This document shows positions 8,211 through 17,546 of a DNA stretch of 64,000 nucleotides, in pieces. Position 1 is the stretch's first letter; every line of letters starts with the position of its first letter. Both the position numbers and the translations under genes were made by a program. This DNA is from Agromyces sp. CF514. GTDB taxonomy: Bacteria > Actinomycetota > Actinomycetes > Actinomycetales > Microbacteriaceae. The notes under the pieces are model-generated. The model was not told the DNA's origin. It did not search any database and saw only the letters and a list, made by a program, of their open reading frames with translations. The stretch lies in assembly GCF_900113185.1 (NCBI RefSeq), contig NZ_FOZD01000001.1, forward strand, positions 186,001 through 250,000. Reading direction: 5' to 3'.

Positions 8211-8582
8211 CTAGGCGTCCTTCTTGGCCGAAGCGGCAGCCTTCTTGGCGGCCTTCTCTTCCTGAGCCTTCGCGTGAGCGGCGACCTGGGCGATGCCCTC
8301 TTCGGCGCGAAGCACCTTCGTGCGCATGACTGCCTCGCTGAGGTTCAGCTGGCGGTCGAGCTCATCGGTGGTCTTGGACTCAGCGGTGAAGTCGACGACG
8401 GCGTAGATGCCTTCGTTCTTCTTGTTGATCTCGTAGGCCAGGCGACGCTTTCCCCAGATGTCGACCTTGTCGACGGTGCCGCCATCATTGCGGATGACGT
8501 TGAGGAACTTGTCGAGGCTGGGAGCAACGGTGCGCTCATCGATCTCGGGATCGAGGATAACCATCAGCTCGTACTGGTGCAT
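8211..8582 (-). CDS. rpsF: 30S ribosomal protein S6
   Basis: A 123-residue platform protein that binds 16S rRNA with S18. [20 protein letters not shown] and [20 protein letters not shown] are canonical, followed by an Ala/Lys-rich C-terminal tail common in actinobacteria. The ATG at 8582 follows a strong AAGGAGGTGGG ribosome-binding site; the frame stays open upstream to 8645, but without family similarity. First gene of rpsF-ssb-rpsR-rplI. A roughly 100-nt leader with a hairpin precedes it. Confidence 0.98.
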   Translation of the reverse strand: MHQYELMVILDPEIDERTVAPSLDKFLNVIRNDGGTVDKVDIWGKRRLAYEINKKNEGIYAVVDFTAESKTTDELDRQLNLSEAVMRTKVLRAEEGIAQVAAHAKAQEEKAAKKAAASAKKDA

Positions 8583-8611
8583 GACTAACCCACCTCCTTC
8601 GGACTCAAACG

Positions 8612-8630
8612 GCTGCAGGATCTCTGCAGC
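8612..8630 (-). promoter_or_regulatory. Hairpin in the rpsF leader
   Basis: Perfect 7-bp arms GCTGCAG and CTGCAGC with a 5-base loop lie 30 bp upstream of the rpsF start. rpsF leaders in several bacterial groups carry a structure bound by the S6:S18 complex for autoregulation. Whether this hairpin is that element is not shown by the sequence. Confidence 0.35.
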
Positions 8631-8693
8631 AGGAGGGTTGTGCATACGCCGCCCGAGGAGGCCTCACATTCGAGGCGCACGGGCAACCTTGAC

Positions 8694-8699
8694 AGTCTA
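8694..8699 (-). promoter_or_regulatory. Probable -10 box of the rpsF operon
   Basis: On the minus strand TAGACT (plus strand AGTCTA) lies about 112 bp before the rpsF start. It fits the actinobacterial TAnnnT -10 consensus and would give a leader of about 105 nt containing the hairpin at 8612-8630. No clear -35 was identified. Confidence 0.4.
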
Positions 8700-8755
8700 A
8701 CGGATGCTGCGTGCCGACGCCATTCGAGTGCATGGACCCCGTTCGGTGCGCCGGG

Positions 8756-10195
8756 TCAGGCGTCGCGGGCCGCCCACCATGCGCGCAGGCGCTGCTCGGC
8801 GACATCCGCTCCGATGGGGCCCTCGTCGAGCCGCACCTCGAGCAGGTACCGGTAGGCCTCGCCGACGACCGGTCCGGGCGGAATGGCGAGCAGGCGCATG
8901 ATGTCCGCACCGTCGAGTTCGGGGCGCACGGCTGCGAGCTCCTCCTCTTCGGCGAGCACGGCGATGCGCTCCTCGAGGTCGTCGTAGGCGAATCCGAGGC
9001 GGTCCGCCTTGCGCCGGTTGCGGGTCGTGACATCCGCCCGGGTGAGGATGTGCAGGCGCTCGAGCTGGTCGCCCGCGTCGCGCACGTAGCGTCGAACGGC
9101 CGAGTCGGTCCACGCGGCATCCGCATAGCCGAAGAACCGCAGGTGCAACTCGATGAGGCGCGAGACCGCGGCGATCGTGTCGTTGTCGAAGCGCAGCTCG
9201 CGCAGTCGCTTGCGGGCGAGCTTCGCGCCGACGACGTCGTGGTGGTGGAACGACACCGCACCGCCCGACTCGAGGCGGCGCGTGTTCGGCTTGCCGATGT
9301 CGTGGAGCAGCGCCGCGAGGCGCACGACGAGGTCGGGGGAGTCGAGGTTGCCGCGCGAGACCTCGTAGTCGATGGCCTGGTCGAGCACGGTCAGCGAGTG
9401 CTCGTAGACGTCCTTGTGGTGGTGGTGCTCGTCGACCTCGAGGCGAAGGGCCGGCACCTCGGGCAGCACGCGCTCGGCGAGGCCCGATTCGACGAGCAGG
9501 CGGATGCCGCCGCGGGGCGACGACGTGAGCAGCAGCTTCGAGAGCTCGTCGCGCACGCGTTCGGCCGAGATCCGGTCGATCTCGGGAGCGAGGGTCGTGA
9601 GCGCTGCACGCGTGCCCTCCTCGACCTCGAACCCGAGCTGCGCCGAGAAGCGCGCGGCGCGCAGCATGCGCAGCGGGTCGTCGCCGAACGAACGCTCGGG
9701 CGCCGCAGGCGTGCGCAGCGTCTGCGCGAGCAGGTCCTCGACACCGCCCGTCGGGTCGACGAGCTCGAGCTTCGGAAGCCGCAGTGCGAGCGAGTTGACC
9801 GTGAAGTCGCGGCGCACGAGGTCGCCCTCGAGGCTGTCGCCGAAGACCACCTCGGGCTTGCGCGACGCACCGTCGTAGGCGTCGGCGCGGTAGGTCGTGA
9901 TCTCGACCTGCTCGCCCGCGATCTTCGCGCCGATCGTGCCGAAGGCGCGACCGATGTCCCAGTGCGCCTCGGCGATCGGCTTCACGACCGCGAGGATCTC
10001 GTCCGGCGTGGCGTCGGTCGTGAAATCGAGGTCGTTGACCGCCCGGCCGAGGAACGCGTCGCGAACCGGGCCGCCGACGAGGGCCAGCTCGAACCCGGCC
10101 CGCTCGAACGCCGAGGCGAGCTTCGAGACCGTCGGCGACGAGGCGAGCTCGCCCAGACGTTCAAGGGCTGCCGCGACACTCTGCATGTGCTCCAT
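8756..10195 (-). CDS. cca: CCA tRNA nucleotidyltransferase
   Basis: A 479-residue enzyme that adds or repairs the 3' CCA of tRNAs. The nucleotidyltransferase head domain has LVGGPVRDAFLG at about 39-50 and metal-binding aspartates in NDLDFTTD at 54-61, followed by the RRDFTVNSLAL segment. An HD-type domain occupies the C-terminal half, with LLHDIGKP and HHHDVVGAK. Two starts are possible: ATG 10195 (MEHMQS) or ATG 10186 (MQS), the latter behind GGAG. It is the Rv3907c (pcnA) equivalent in the conserved order, facing away from DUF6049-murJ. The three tRNAs in this window lack an encoded CCA, so this activity is needed. Confidence 0.95.
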   Translation of the reverse strand: MEHMQSVAAALERLGELASSPTVSKLASAFERAGFELALVGGPVRDAFLGRAVNDLDFTTDATPDEILAVVKPIAEAHWDIGRAFGTIGAKIAGEQVEITTYRADAYDGASRKPEVVFGDSLEGDLVRRDFTVNSLALRLPKLELVDPTGGVEDLLAQTLRTPAAPERSFGDDPLRMLRAARFSAQLGFEVEEGTRAALTTLAPEIDRISAERVRDELSKLLLTSSPRGGIRLLVESGLAERVLPEVPALRLEVDEHHHHKDVYEHSLTVLDQAIDYEVSRGNLDSPDLVVRLAALLHDIGKPNTRRLESGGAVSFHHHDVVGAKLARKRLRELRFDNDTIAAVSRLIELHLRFFGYADAAWTDSAVRRYVRDAGDQLERLHILTRADVTTRNRRKADRLGFAYDDLEERIAVLAEEEELAAVRPELDGADIMRLLAIPPGPVVGEAYRYLLEVRLDEGPIGADVAEQRLRAWWAARDA

Positions 10196-10322
10196 GTTAA
10201 GCGGGACGGATGCCGCGGGCGGCTCGCTCGCTCGACCGCACCGCCCGCGGGCCTGCCGGCCTGCTGCATCCGCTCCTCGGCGAAGCTGTGCAAACACGCA
10301 CAATCGGGGGCCTGCCACGCCG

Positions 10323-10328
10323 TAGAAT
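10323..10328 (+). promoter_or_regulatory. -10 box of the DUF6049-murJ operon (leaderless start)
   Basis: TAGAAT ends six bases before the ATG at 10335, so the transcript should begin at or next to the start codon. No Shine-Dalgarno motif is present, which supports leaderless translation. Confidence 0.6.
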
Positions 10329-10334
10329 CCCTGC

Positions 10335-12857
10335 ATGGCCGACTCGAATGCTGCGCGTCGTCGCGCCCGCAGGCGAGTCGGTTCCACCGGCGCGACAGGC
10401 GTGCGCCGCACCCTCATCGTCACTGGCGCCTGCGTCGCCGCCGCGACCCTGGCGCTCCTGCCGTTGAGCACGGCCACCGATGCCGACGGGCCCGTGCACG
10501 ATTTCCGAGACGTGCTGTTCGGCACCGAGAACGCCACAGATCCAGAGGCCGCCTCCGACGCCGGCGCTTCGAGCAGCACGTCCATGCTGCGCTCGGTCGA
10601 CCCCGAAGGCGGAGCCGAGGGCGTGGTGCTGAGCATCGCGCCGACGCTGGCCTCGACCTTCACGCTCGGCACCGCAGAGACGCCGGTCACGATCATGGTC
10701 GAACTCGAGAACCGCAGCGGGGGCTCCGTCGCCGCTGGCGAGGTCCGCCTCGTGCGCGCGTCGTCGTCGATCGACGACGACGCCGAGCTCGACGCGTGGC
10801 TCGCCGCCCCGAGCACCGGCTCCGGATTCGGGTCGAGCAGCATCGTCCTCGGTGAGGCGGCATCGCGGCCCGTCGCGGCCGGCGGCACCACCCAGGTCGC
10901 GTTTACGGTTCCCTCCTCGGCGTTCGCCGACATCGCGGGCTCGCCGGTCATCGGCATCGGCGCCGAACTGGTCAGCGGCGAGACGGTCACCTCGACGGGC
11001 ACCGCGTCCTTCGCGAACACGGCCGTCCCCTCGACCGGCACGCCGCTCGCCATGGTCGCGCCGATCACCGTGCCGGCGTCGTCCTCGGGCCTCATCGCCA
11101 GCGAAGACCTCGAGGCCTGGACCTCGGCCACCGGGCTGCTCACGCGACAGCTCGACGCGCTCGACGGCCGCCAGATCGCGATCGGCATCGACCCCCGGAT
11201 CATCGCCTCGATCCGCGCGCTCGGCACCTCCGCCCCGCCGAGCGCCACCGAATGGCTCGGCCGTCTCGCCGCCGTTCCGAACGAGACGTTCCCCCTGGCC
11301 TACGCCGACGCCGACCTCGCGCTGCAGGCCCAGATCGGGCTCTCCGCACCGCTGCTGCCGACTTCGTTCGCCGACGTGCTCGATCCCGACCTGTTCGTCG
11401 CCGACCCGACGACCGAGCAGGGCACCGGGCAAGACGACGCCGAAGCCGCGGCGGCCGAGCCGACCGACCCGACGGCGACCCCGACTGCGCCGCCGACAGA
11501 CGGCGCCCCGACCGTTCCGAGCACCGAAGAGCTGCTCTCCTGGTCGTACACGCGCACCGACATCGCGTGGCCGGGCGACACCACCGTCTCCACCGGCAAC
11601 CTCTCGTTCTTCAACGCCGCTGGACTCACGACCACGGTGCTCGACGCCTCGAACGTCGCCCCGCTCGCGGGGGCCCGCGCCTCCGCCCTGGTCGACGGCG
11701 GCACCGCGATCGTGTCCGACGCGGAGATCACCGAGGCCATCCGGGCCGGGTCCATGGCCGAGACCGACCTCGAGCTGCGCGACGCCGCAGGCGAGGTGCT
11801 GGCACGCGCTGCGCTCGACGCGGACCCGAGCTCCGCGAGTGCGCCGCTGCTCGCGACGTTCGGCCGCCAAGACGGCCAGGTCTCCGACCGCCTCGGCGAC
11901 CTGGTCGATGAGATCGCGACGAACCAGTTCGTGACGCTCACCGGGCTCGCGCAGGCCATCGGCGCCCCGCCGACGCCCCGCACCCTGGTCGACTCGAGCG
12001 AGGCCGAGTCCCGCCGTGCGCTGGCCTCGGACATGGTGTCGGTCGAGACCGAGGTAGACGAGTTCGCCACGGTGCTCGACGAGCCGACCGACCTCACCGG
12101 ACCGGTTCGCCGAGACCTGCTCGCCCTGCTCGACGTCGGCTGGCTCGACCGGTCCACCGAGTGGAGCAGCGCATCCTTCGACTGGCTGGCCGCGCAGCAC
12201 GACGTCGTCGACTCGATCTCGGTCGTGCCGAGCAGCACCGTCCTCGTCGTCGCGAGCGAGACCGGCATCCCGATCACCGTGCAGAACGCCTCGGTGTTCC
12301 CGGTCACGGTCGAGGTCGTCGTCGAGCCCTCCAACGGGCGCCTCGTCGTCGACGAGCCCGTGCAGGTGACCGTCGAGCCCGAGTCCCGCAACACCGTGAG
12401 CGTGCCCGTCGCGGCCGGCGTCGGCAACGGAGAAGTGCGCCTCGCCGTGTCCCTGCGCTCCGTCACCGGCGTATCGGTCGGCTCGACGGTCGTGATCACC
12501 GCCGACGTCCGCGCCGATTGGGAGGGGCTCGGCGCGACGTTCCTCGCAGGCGTCCTCGTGCTCGTCTTCGGCATCGGCCTCTGGCGCAACATCCGCCGCC
12601 GTCGCCGTGCACGGGCAGCGGATGCCTCGACGGCCAAAGGCGCCTCGACCGACGCCGACCCGATCGTCCCCGCCGACGAAACCAGTGACGAGCCCACGCA
12701 CCAACCCGGCGACGAACCCGCCGCGGAGCCGAGCGGCGAAGCGGCGGCGACCGAGGCCGATGCCGAGACGCACGCCGGGGCACCCGCACCGTCCGCGGGT
12801 ACCGCGGCCGTCGACCCTTCCGAACCCACCGAAACGAGCGAACGCCGCGATGACTGA
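10335..12857 (+). CDS. DUF6049 family membrane-anchored protein
   Basis: An 840-residue protein of the family encoded just upstream of murJ in actinobacteria (Rv3909 equivalent). After a short arginine-rich cytoplasmic start there is one hydrophobic segment at about 26-46 (signal peptide or anchor), a large extracytoplasmic region of about 690 residues, and a second helix near 733-753 followed by RNIRRRRRAR and an 85-residue acidic, Pro/Thr-rich cytoplasmic tail. A Pro/Thr linker (TDPTATPTAPPTDG) splits the outer region near residue 385. Function is not established; the constant link to MurJ suggests a role in envelope assembly or MurJ control. The stop overlaps the murJ start by 8 bp. Confidence 0.88.
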   Translation: MADSNAARRRARRRVGSTGATGVRRTLIVTGACVAAATLALLPLSTATDADGPVHDFRDVLFGTENATDPEAASDAGASSSTSMLRSVDPEGGAEGVVLSIAPTLASTFTLGTAETPVTIMVELENRSGGSVAAGEVRLVRASSSIDDDAELDAWLAAPSTGSGFGSSSIVLGEAASRPVAAGGTTQVAFTVPSSAFADIAGSPVIGIGAELVSGETVTSTGTASFANTAVPSTGTPLAMVAPITVPASSSGLIASEDLEAWTSATGLLTRQLDALDGRQIAIGIDPRIIASIRALGTSAPPSATEWLGRLAAVPNETFPLAYADADLALQAQIGLSAPLLPTSFADVLDPDLFVADPTTEQGTGQDDAEAAAAEPTDPTATPTAPPTDGAPTVPSTEELLSWSYTRTDIAWPGDTTVSTGNLSFFNAAGLTTTVLDASNVAPLAGARASALVDGGTAIVSDAEITEAIRAGSMAETDLELRDAAGEVLARAALDADPSSASAPLLATFGRQDGQVSDRLGDLVDEIATNQFVTLTGLAQAIGAPPTPRTLVDSSEAESRRALASDMVSVETEVDEFATVLDEPTDLTGPVRRDLLALLDVGWLDRSTEWSSASFDWLAAQHDVVDSISVVPSSTVLVVASETGIPITVQNASVFPVTVEVVVEPSNGRLVVDEPVQVTVEPESRNTVSVPVAAGVGNGEVRLAVSLRSVTGVSVGSTVVITADVRADWEGLGATFLAGVLVLVFGIGLWRNIRRRRRARAADASTAKGASTDADPIVPADETSDEPTHQPGDEPAAEPSGEAAATEADAETHAGAPAPSAGTAAVDPSEPTETSERRDD

Positions 12858-14475
12858 AGACCGCATCGGGCGCGCGAGCCTGTTCCTCGCATCCGGAACG
12901 ATCGTCTCGCGAGTCCTCGGCTTCGTGAAGGCGATCGTGCTCGCCTCGACGATCGGTGCGGCCGGGGCTGGCGCGAACGCGTTCGCGATCGCCAACCAGC
13001 TGCCGAACACGATCTACGTGGTCGTCGCCGGTGGCGTGCTCAGCGCCGTCATCGTGCCCCTGATCGTTCGCGCCGGTCGACACGACGACGGCGGCGCCGC
13101 GTACATCAACAAGCTCATCACGCTCGGCATGGTGGTCCTGGCCGCAGCGACCCTGCTCGCGCTCGCGCTCGCACCGGTGCTCACGTTCCTGATCGGCGGC
13201 ACGCGCCTGTCGCCCGCGACGCTCGCCCTGGCGATCTCCTTCGCCTGGTGGTGCCTTCCGCAGATCTTCTTCTACGGCCTCTACTCGCTGCTCGGAGAGG
13301 TGCTCAACGCGCGGCGGGTGTTCGGGCCGTTCACCTGGGTTCCGGTGCTCAACAACATCGTGGCCCTGATCGGTCTCGTCGCGATGATCGCCATCTACGG
13401 CGCTGATCCGAGCGGTGCACGAAGCGCGAGCGACTGGTCATCCGGAATGGTCGCCCTGCTCGCAGGGTCGGCAACACTCGGCGTCGCCTCGCAAGCCCTG
13501 ATCCTCTTCGTGTTCTGGCGACGAGCCGGCCTCCACTATCGGCCCGATTTCGGCTGGCGCGGCATCGGCCTTCGCGCCACAGGCAAGCTCGCCGGCTGGA
13601 CCTTCGGCATGCTGCTGCTGTCGACGTTCGCCGGAATCATCGAGACCAACGTCTCGGGCGGTTCCGCTGATTCGCGCGACGAGGCGTCGATCGCGGTGCT
13701 GCAGAACGCCTGGCTGATCTTCATGCTGCCGCATTCGGTGATCACGGTCTCGATCGCGACCGCGTACTTCACGCGGATGAGCGAGCACGCCGCCGTCGAC
13801 AAGCTCGACGAGGTGCGAACCGACGTGTCGAGTGCGATCCGCGGCGTGACGGTCATCATCGCCCTCGCAGCGATCGGCCTCATGGTCGTCGCGTACCCCT
13901 TCGCCTCGTTGTTCACGGACTCGTTCACGCTCACGGCGGCGATGGGCAACGTGATCATCGCCTACGTCGCGGGCCTGGTCGGGTTCAGCATCCTCTTCAT
14001 CTTGCAGCGCACGTTCTATGCCCTCCACGACACGAAGACGCCCTTCTTCTTCACCCTGTTCCAGGTCGTCCTGTTCACGATCGGCGCGCTCTCGTGCATC
14101 GCCCTGCCCAGCGAGTGGACGGCGTTCGGCATCGCCCTCGTCACGACCCTCGCAGGAACGGCCCAGCTCATCCTCGCCGCGTGGCTGCTCCGCCGACGGC
14201 TCGGCACCCTCGACGGCCGTCGGATCGCCATCGCGCTCGGGCGATCGGCGCTCGCGCTCATCCTCCCGGCGATCGCCGGAGTCGCACTGCTCGTGGCGCT
14301 CGGGGGACTGACCTCAGGCGGCTATGCGGTCTCGAGCTTCGTCGGCAGCCTCGTCTCGATGGTCATCATCGGCGTCGTGATGTCCGGCCTCTACTTCGGC
14401 GGACTGTGGTTGCTGCGCTCTCCCGAGTTCCGCGGCTTCGCCGAGCCGGTCATCGCCCGCCTGCGCCGCAGCTGA
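12850..14475 (+). CDS. murJ: Lipid II flippase MurJ (MviN family)
   Basis: A 541-residue polytopic protein that moves lipid II across the membrane for peptidoglycan synthesis. About 14 helices are visible. The opening RASLFLASGTIVSRVLGFVK and the downstream LPNTIYVVVAGGVLSAVIVP are hallmarks of MviN. It is shorter than the mycobacterial homologue (Rv3910), which carries a C-terminal pseudokinase and extracellular domain; here the protein ends right after the last helix. It overlaps the DUF6049 gene by 8 bp, so the two are co-translated. The ATG at 12850 starts the family-like sequence although the frame is open further upstream. Confidence 0.96.
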   Translation: MTEDRIGRASLFLASGTIVSRVLGFVKAIVLASTIGAAGAGANAFAIANQLPNTIYVVVAGGVLSAVIVPLIVRAGRHDDGGAAYINKLITLGMVVLAAATLLALALAPVLTFLIGGTRLSPATLALAISFAWWCLPQIFFYGLYSLLGEVLNARRVFGPFTWVPVLNNIVALIGLVAMIAIYGADPSGARSASDWSSGMVALLAGSATLGVASQALILFVFWRRAGLHYRPDFGWRGIGLRATGKLAGWTFGMLLLSTFAGIIETNVSGGSADSRDEASIAVLQNAWLIFMLPHSVITVSIATAYFTRMSEHAAVDKLDEVRTDVSSAIRGVTVIIALAAIGLMVVAYPFASLFTDSFTLTAAMGNVIIAYVAGLVGFSILFILQRTFYALHDTKTPFFFTLFQVVLFTIGALSCIALPSEWTAFGIALVTTLAGTAQLILAAWLLRRRLGTLDGRRIAIALGRSALALILPAIAGVALLVALGGLTSGGYAVSSFVGSLVSMVIIGVVMSGLYFGGLWLLRSPEFRGFAEPVIARLRRS

Positions 14476-14596
14476 GCACCGCCGCCCGCCCCGAAGGCAC
14501 TCGCGATCGCCGCCTCGGGGTGGTGCTGCCGTCCGACGCGCGTCGAGGCATCCGTCACATACCGCGTGCGCCCCGGGCTCCGGAATACGCGACGCC

Positions 14597-14602
14597 TAGA
14601 CT
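14597..14602 (+). promoter_or_regulatory. Probable -10 box of trxB-trxA
   Basis: TAGACT lies nine bases before an in-frame ATG at 14612 and 78 bases before the TTG start preferred for trxB. Both a leaderless and a leadered reading are possible. Confidence 0.4.
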
Positions 14603-14680
14603 GTGTTGACCATGTCGGTGCCTCCGATCGACTCGATCGATCCGGAAGCCACGAACCACCGAACGACGACAGGAGCTTCC

Positions 14681-15655
14681 TTGCGCGACATCATCATCAT
14701 CGGCTCGGGTCCCGCGGGCTTCACCGCGGCGATCTACGCAGCCCGCGCAGAACTCAAGCCCCTGCTCATCGCGAGCTCCGTCGAGATCGGCGGCGAGCTG
14801 ATGAACACGACCGAGGTCGAGAACTTCCCCGGCTTCCCCGAGGGCATCATGGGCCCCGACCTCATGGGCAAGCTCCAGGCGCAGGCGGAGCGCTTCGGCA
14901 CCGAGGTCGTCTACGACGACGTCGTGTCGCTCGACATCGACGGCCCCGTCAAGCGCGTCACGCTCGGCAACGGCGAGACCCACGAGGCCGCAGCGCTCAT
15001 CTACGCGACCGGCTCGGCCTACCGCAAGCTCGGCCTCCCCGAAGAAGACATCCTCTCGGGCCACGGCCTCTCGTGGTGCGCGACGTGCGACGGCTTCTTC
15101 TTCCGCCAGAAGACCATTGCGGTCGTCGGCGGCGGCGACTCGGCCATGGAAGAGGCGACCTTCCTCACTCGCTTCGCCGACAAGGTCTACGTGATCCACC
15201 GCCGCGACTCGCTCAAGGCGTCGAAGATCATGCAGCAGCGCGCGGCCGACAACGAGAAGATCGAGTTCGTCTGGAACTCCGAGGTCGCCGCGATCCAGGG
15301 TGAGACCGCCGTCACCGGTGTCACCCTTCGCGACACGATCACCGGCGAAGAGCGCCTGCTCGAGCTCGACGGCCTGTTCGTCGCGATCGGCAACGACCCC
15401 CGCACGCACCTCGTGCACGGCAAGCTCGATCTCACGCCCGAGGGCACCATCTGGGTCGACGGGCGCACGTCGAAGACCTCACTGCCCGGCGTGTTCGCCG
15501 CCGGCGATGTCATCGACCCGCACTACCGTCAGGCCATCACGGCCGCCGGCTCCGGCACGGTCGCTGCGCTCGACGCCGAGCACTACCTCGCGGCGCAGGG
15601 CAACACGGTCGCCGCCGAAGCGCTGCTCGAGAACGAATTCGCCGCGGTCGACTGA
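14681..15655 (+). CDS. trxB: Thioredoxin-disulfide reductase
   Basis: A 324-residue FAD/NADPH flavoenzyme that reduces thioredoxin. FAD-binding GSGPAG at 8-13, redox pair CATC at 133-136, NADPH motif GGGDSA at 150-155 and the C-terminal FAAGDVIDPHYRQ are all present. The TTG at 14681 follows AGGAG at a 5-base gap and gives the usual MRDIIIIGSGPAG opening. An in-frame ATG at 14612, just after a -10-like box, would add 23 residues without family resemblance. trxA follows 37 bp later, forming the thioredoxin pair seen in the same place in mycobacteria (trxB2-trxC). Confidence 0.95.
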   Translation: MRDIIIIGSGPAGFTAAIYAARAELKPLLIASSVEIGGELMNTTEVENFPGFPEGIMGPDLMGKLQAQAERFGTEVVYDDVVSLDIDGPVKRVTLGNGETHEAAALIYATGSAYRKLGLPEEDILSGHGLSWCATCDGFFFRQKTIAVVGGGDSAMEEATFLTRFADKVYVIHRRDSLKASKIMQQRAADNEKIEFVWNSEVAAIQGETAVTGVTLRDTITGEERLLELDGLFVAIGNDPRTHLVHGKLDLTPEGTIWVDGRTSKTSLPGVFAAGDVIDPHYRQAITAAGSGTVAALDAEHYLAAQGNTVAAEALLENEFAAVD

Positions 15656-15692
15656 CCCGCGACGTCCAACCGATTCAACCAAGGAGACATCC

Positions 15693-16016
15693 ATGACTGC
15701 ACGTGCCGTGACCGAGGCGACCTTCGAGCAGGAAGTCCTGAACAATGACAAGGCCGTCCTCGTCGACTTCTGGGCCGAGTGGTGCGGACCGTGTCGTGCG
15801 GTCAGCCCGATCCTCGACCAGATCGCGACCGAGCACGCCGACAAGCTTGACATCGTCAAGCTCAACGTCGACGAGAACCCGCAGCTCGCGATGAAGTACC
15901 AGATCACCGCGATCCCCGCGTTCAAGGTCTTCGAGAAGGGCGAGGTCGTCAAGACCGTCATCGGCGCGAAGCCGAAGCCCGCACTCGAGGCCGACCTCGC
16001 CGCCTACATCGCGTAG
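15693..16016 (+). CDS. trxA: Thioredoxin
   Basis: A 107-residue disulfide reductant of the cytoplasm. The active site WCGPC is at 30-34 within VLVDFWAEWCGPCRAVSP, and the cis-proline segment AIPAFKVF lies near 75-82. AAGGAG precedes the ATG by seven bases. It is the last gene of the trxB-trxA unit and ends at a GC-rich hairpin terminator. Confidence 0.97.
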   Translation: MTARAVTEATFEQEVLNNDKAVLVDFWAEWCGPCRAVSPILDQIATEHADKLDIVKLNVDENPQLAMKYQITAIPAFKVFEKGEVVKTVIGAKPKPALEADLAAYIA

Positions 16017-16039
16017 TCGGCAGCCTCGTAACGCTTCGA

Positions 16040-16070
16040 GACCCGCCCGGCACAAGCCGGGCGGGTCTTT
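16040..16070 (+). terminator. Terminator after trxA
   Basis: Perfect 12-bp arms GACCCGCCCGGC and GCCGGGCGGGTC enclose the loop ACAA and are followed by TTTCGC. It lies 23 bp after the trxA stop. Confidence 0.85.
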
Positions 16071-16205
16071 CGCATCTCCAAGGCGCGGTACGCCACGGAT
16101 GCCACGGCATCCCATCTGGCCTGCTTCGCGAAGCGACATCGGGCGGGCTCGCCCGCTCGCGGCAATTAGCATGGAACGATCCCTGAACAGAACGGATGAA
16201 CCCTC

Positions 16206-17528
16206 GTGACCTCTGACGGCGTCCCCCAGCGGACCGGCAACAACCTCGACCCGTGGTACGCGAACTACGCCGAGCGAGCCGCCGGCCTGGCCGCCTCCGA
16301 GGTCCGAGCCCTGTTCGCCGTCGCGTCGCGGCCCGAGGTCGTCTCGCTCGCCGGTGGTATGCCGTTCGTCTCCGCGCTTCCGCAGGATCTCATCGTGTCC
16401 TCGATGGAACGCGTCATGCGCACCGACGGCCCGACGGCACTGCAATACGGCTCGGGCCAGGGGGTTCCCGCCCTGCGCGAGCACATCCTCGACGTCATGG
16501 CGCTCGAGGGCATCCACGGTTCGGTCGACAACGTCGTGACCTCCACGGGATCGCAGCAGGCGCTCGATCTCGTCGCGAAGCTCTTCATCGATCCGGGTGA
16601 CGTGATCCTCGCCGAATCGCCGAGCTACGTCGGCGCGCTCGGCGTCTTCCGGTCCTACCAGGCGAACGTCGTCCACGTCGCCATGGACGAGGACGGCCTG
16701 ATTCCCGAGGCGCTCCGCCAGACGATCGCGCACCTGCGAGGGCAGGGTCGTCGCATCAAGTTCCTCTACACGATCCCGAACTTCCACAACCCGGCCGGCG
16801 TCACGCTGTCGGCCGAGCGTCGACCTGAGATCCTCGAGATCTGTCGTTCCAACGAGATCCTCGTCCTCGAGGACAACCCCTACGGCCTGCTGCACTTCGA
16901 CGAGCCGGCGCCCAACGCCCTGCGCTCGCTCGACCCCGAGGGCGTCATCTATCTCGGCTCGTTCTCGAAGACGCTCGCACCGGGCTTCCGGGTCGGATGG
17001 GCGCTCGCGCCCCACGCGATCCGCGAGAAGCTCATCCTCGCCGCAGAATCGGCGATCCTCTCACCCAGTTCCTTCAGTCAGCTCGTCGTGTCCGAATACC
17101 TCTCGACGACCGACTGGCGGGCGCAAATCGACACCTTCCGCGGCGTCTATCGTGAGCGCAAGGACGCCATGATCGAGGCGTTGGGGGAGTACCTGCCCCA
17201 GTTGAGCTGGACCAACCCCAAGGGCGGGTTCTACGTCTGGGTCACCATGCCCGATGTGCTCGACTCGAAGCAGATGCTTCCGCGTGCGGTGAAGGAACTC
17301 GTCGCGTACACGCCCGGCACGGCCTTCTTCGCCGACGGGCGCGGGCGCCACGCCATGCGCCTCTCGTTCTGCTATCCGACACCCGACGCGATCCGGGTCG
17401 GCATCCGCCGGCTCGCGACCGTCGTCAATGGCGAACTCGATCTGCTCGACACCTTCGCCGGCACCGGCCCACTGCAGCTCCCCACCCAGCCCGGCATCGA
17501 GCTGGCCCCTCCGACCGACCTCAAGTAG
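16206..17528 (+). CDS. PLP-dependent aminotransferase, class I/II
   Basis: A 440-residue fold-type I aminotransferase related to 2-aminoadipate and multi-substrate aminotransferases (LysN/Aro8-like). The Schiff-base lysine is Lys255 in YLGSFSKTLAPGFRVGW; the cofactor-contacting ED-N-PYG is at about 222-227, and YTIPNFHNPAG at 188-198. It has no N-terminal GntR domain, so it is the enzyme rather than the MocR regulator form. It starts at GTG 16206. Its stop is 18 bp before the Ddl-like gene, making a two-gene unit that could link amino-acid supply to D-Ala ligase activity; the substrate is not evident. Confidence 0.88.
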   Translation: MTSDGVPQRTGNNLDPWYANYAERAAGLAASEVRALFAVASRPEVVSLAGGMPFVSALPQDLIVSSMERVMRTDGPTALQYGSGQGVPALREHILDVMALEGIHGSVDNVVTSTGSQQALDLVAKLFIDPGDVILAESPSYVGALGVFRSYQANVVHVAMDEDGLIPEALRQTIAHLRGQGRRIKFLYTIPNFHNPAGVTLSAERRPEILEICRSNEILVLEDNPYGLLHFDEPAPNALRSLDPEGVIYLGSFSKTLAPGFRVGWALAPHAIREKLILAAESAILSPSSFSQLVVSEYLSTTDWRAQIDTFRGVYRERKDAMIEALGEYLPQLSWTNPKGGFYVWVTMPDVLDSKQMLPRAVKELVAYTPGTAFFADGRGRHAMRLSFCYPTPDAIRVGIRRLATVVNGELDLLDTFAGTGPLQLPTQPGIELAPPTDLK

Positions 17529-17546
17529 TGGAGAAAAGCCCAGATC

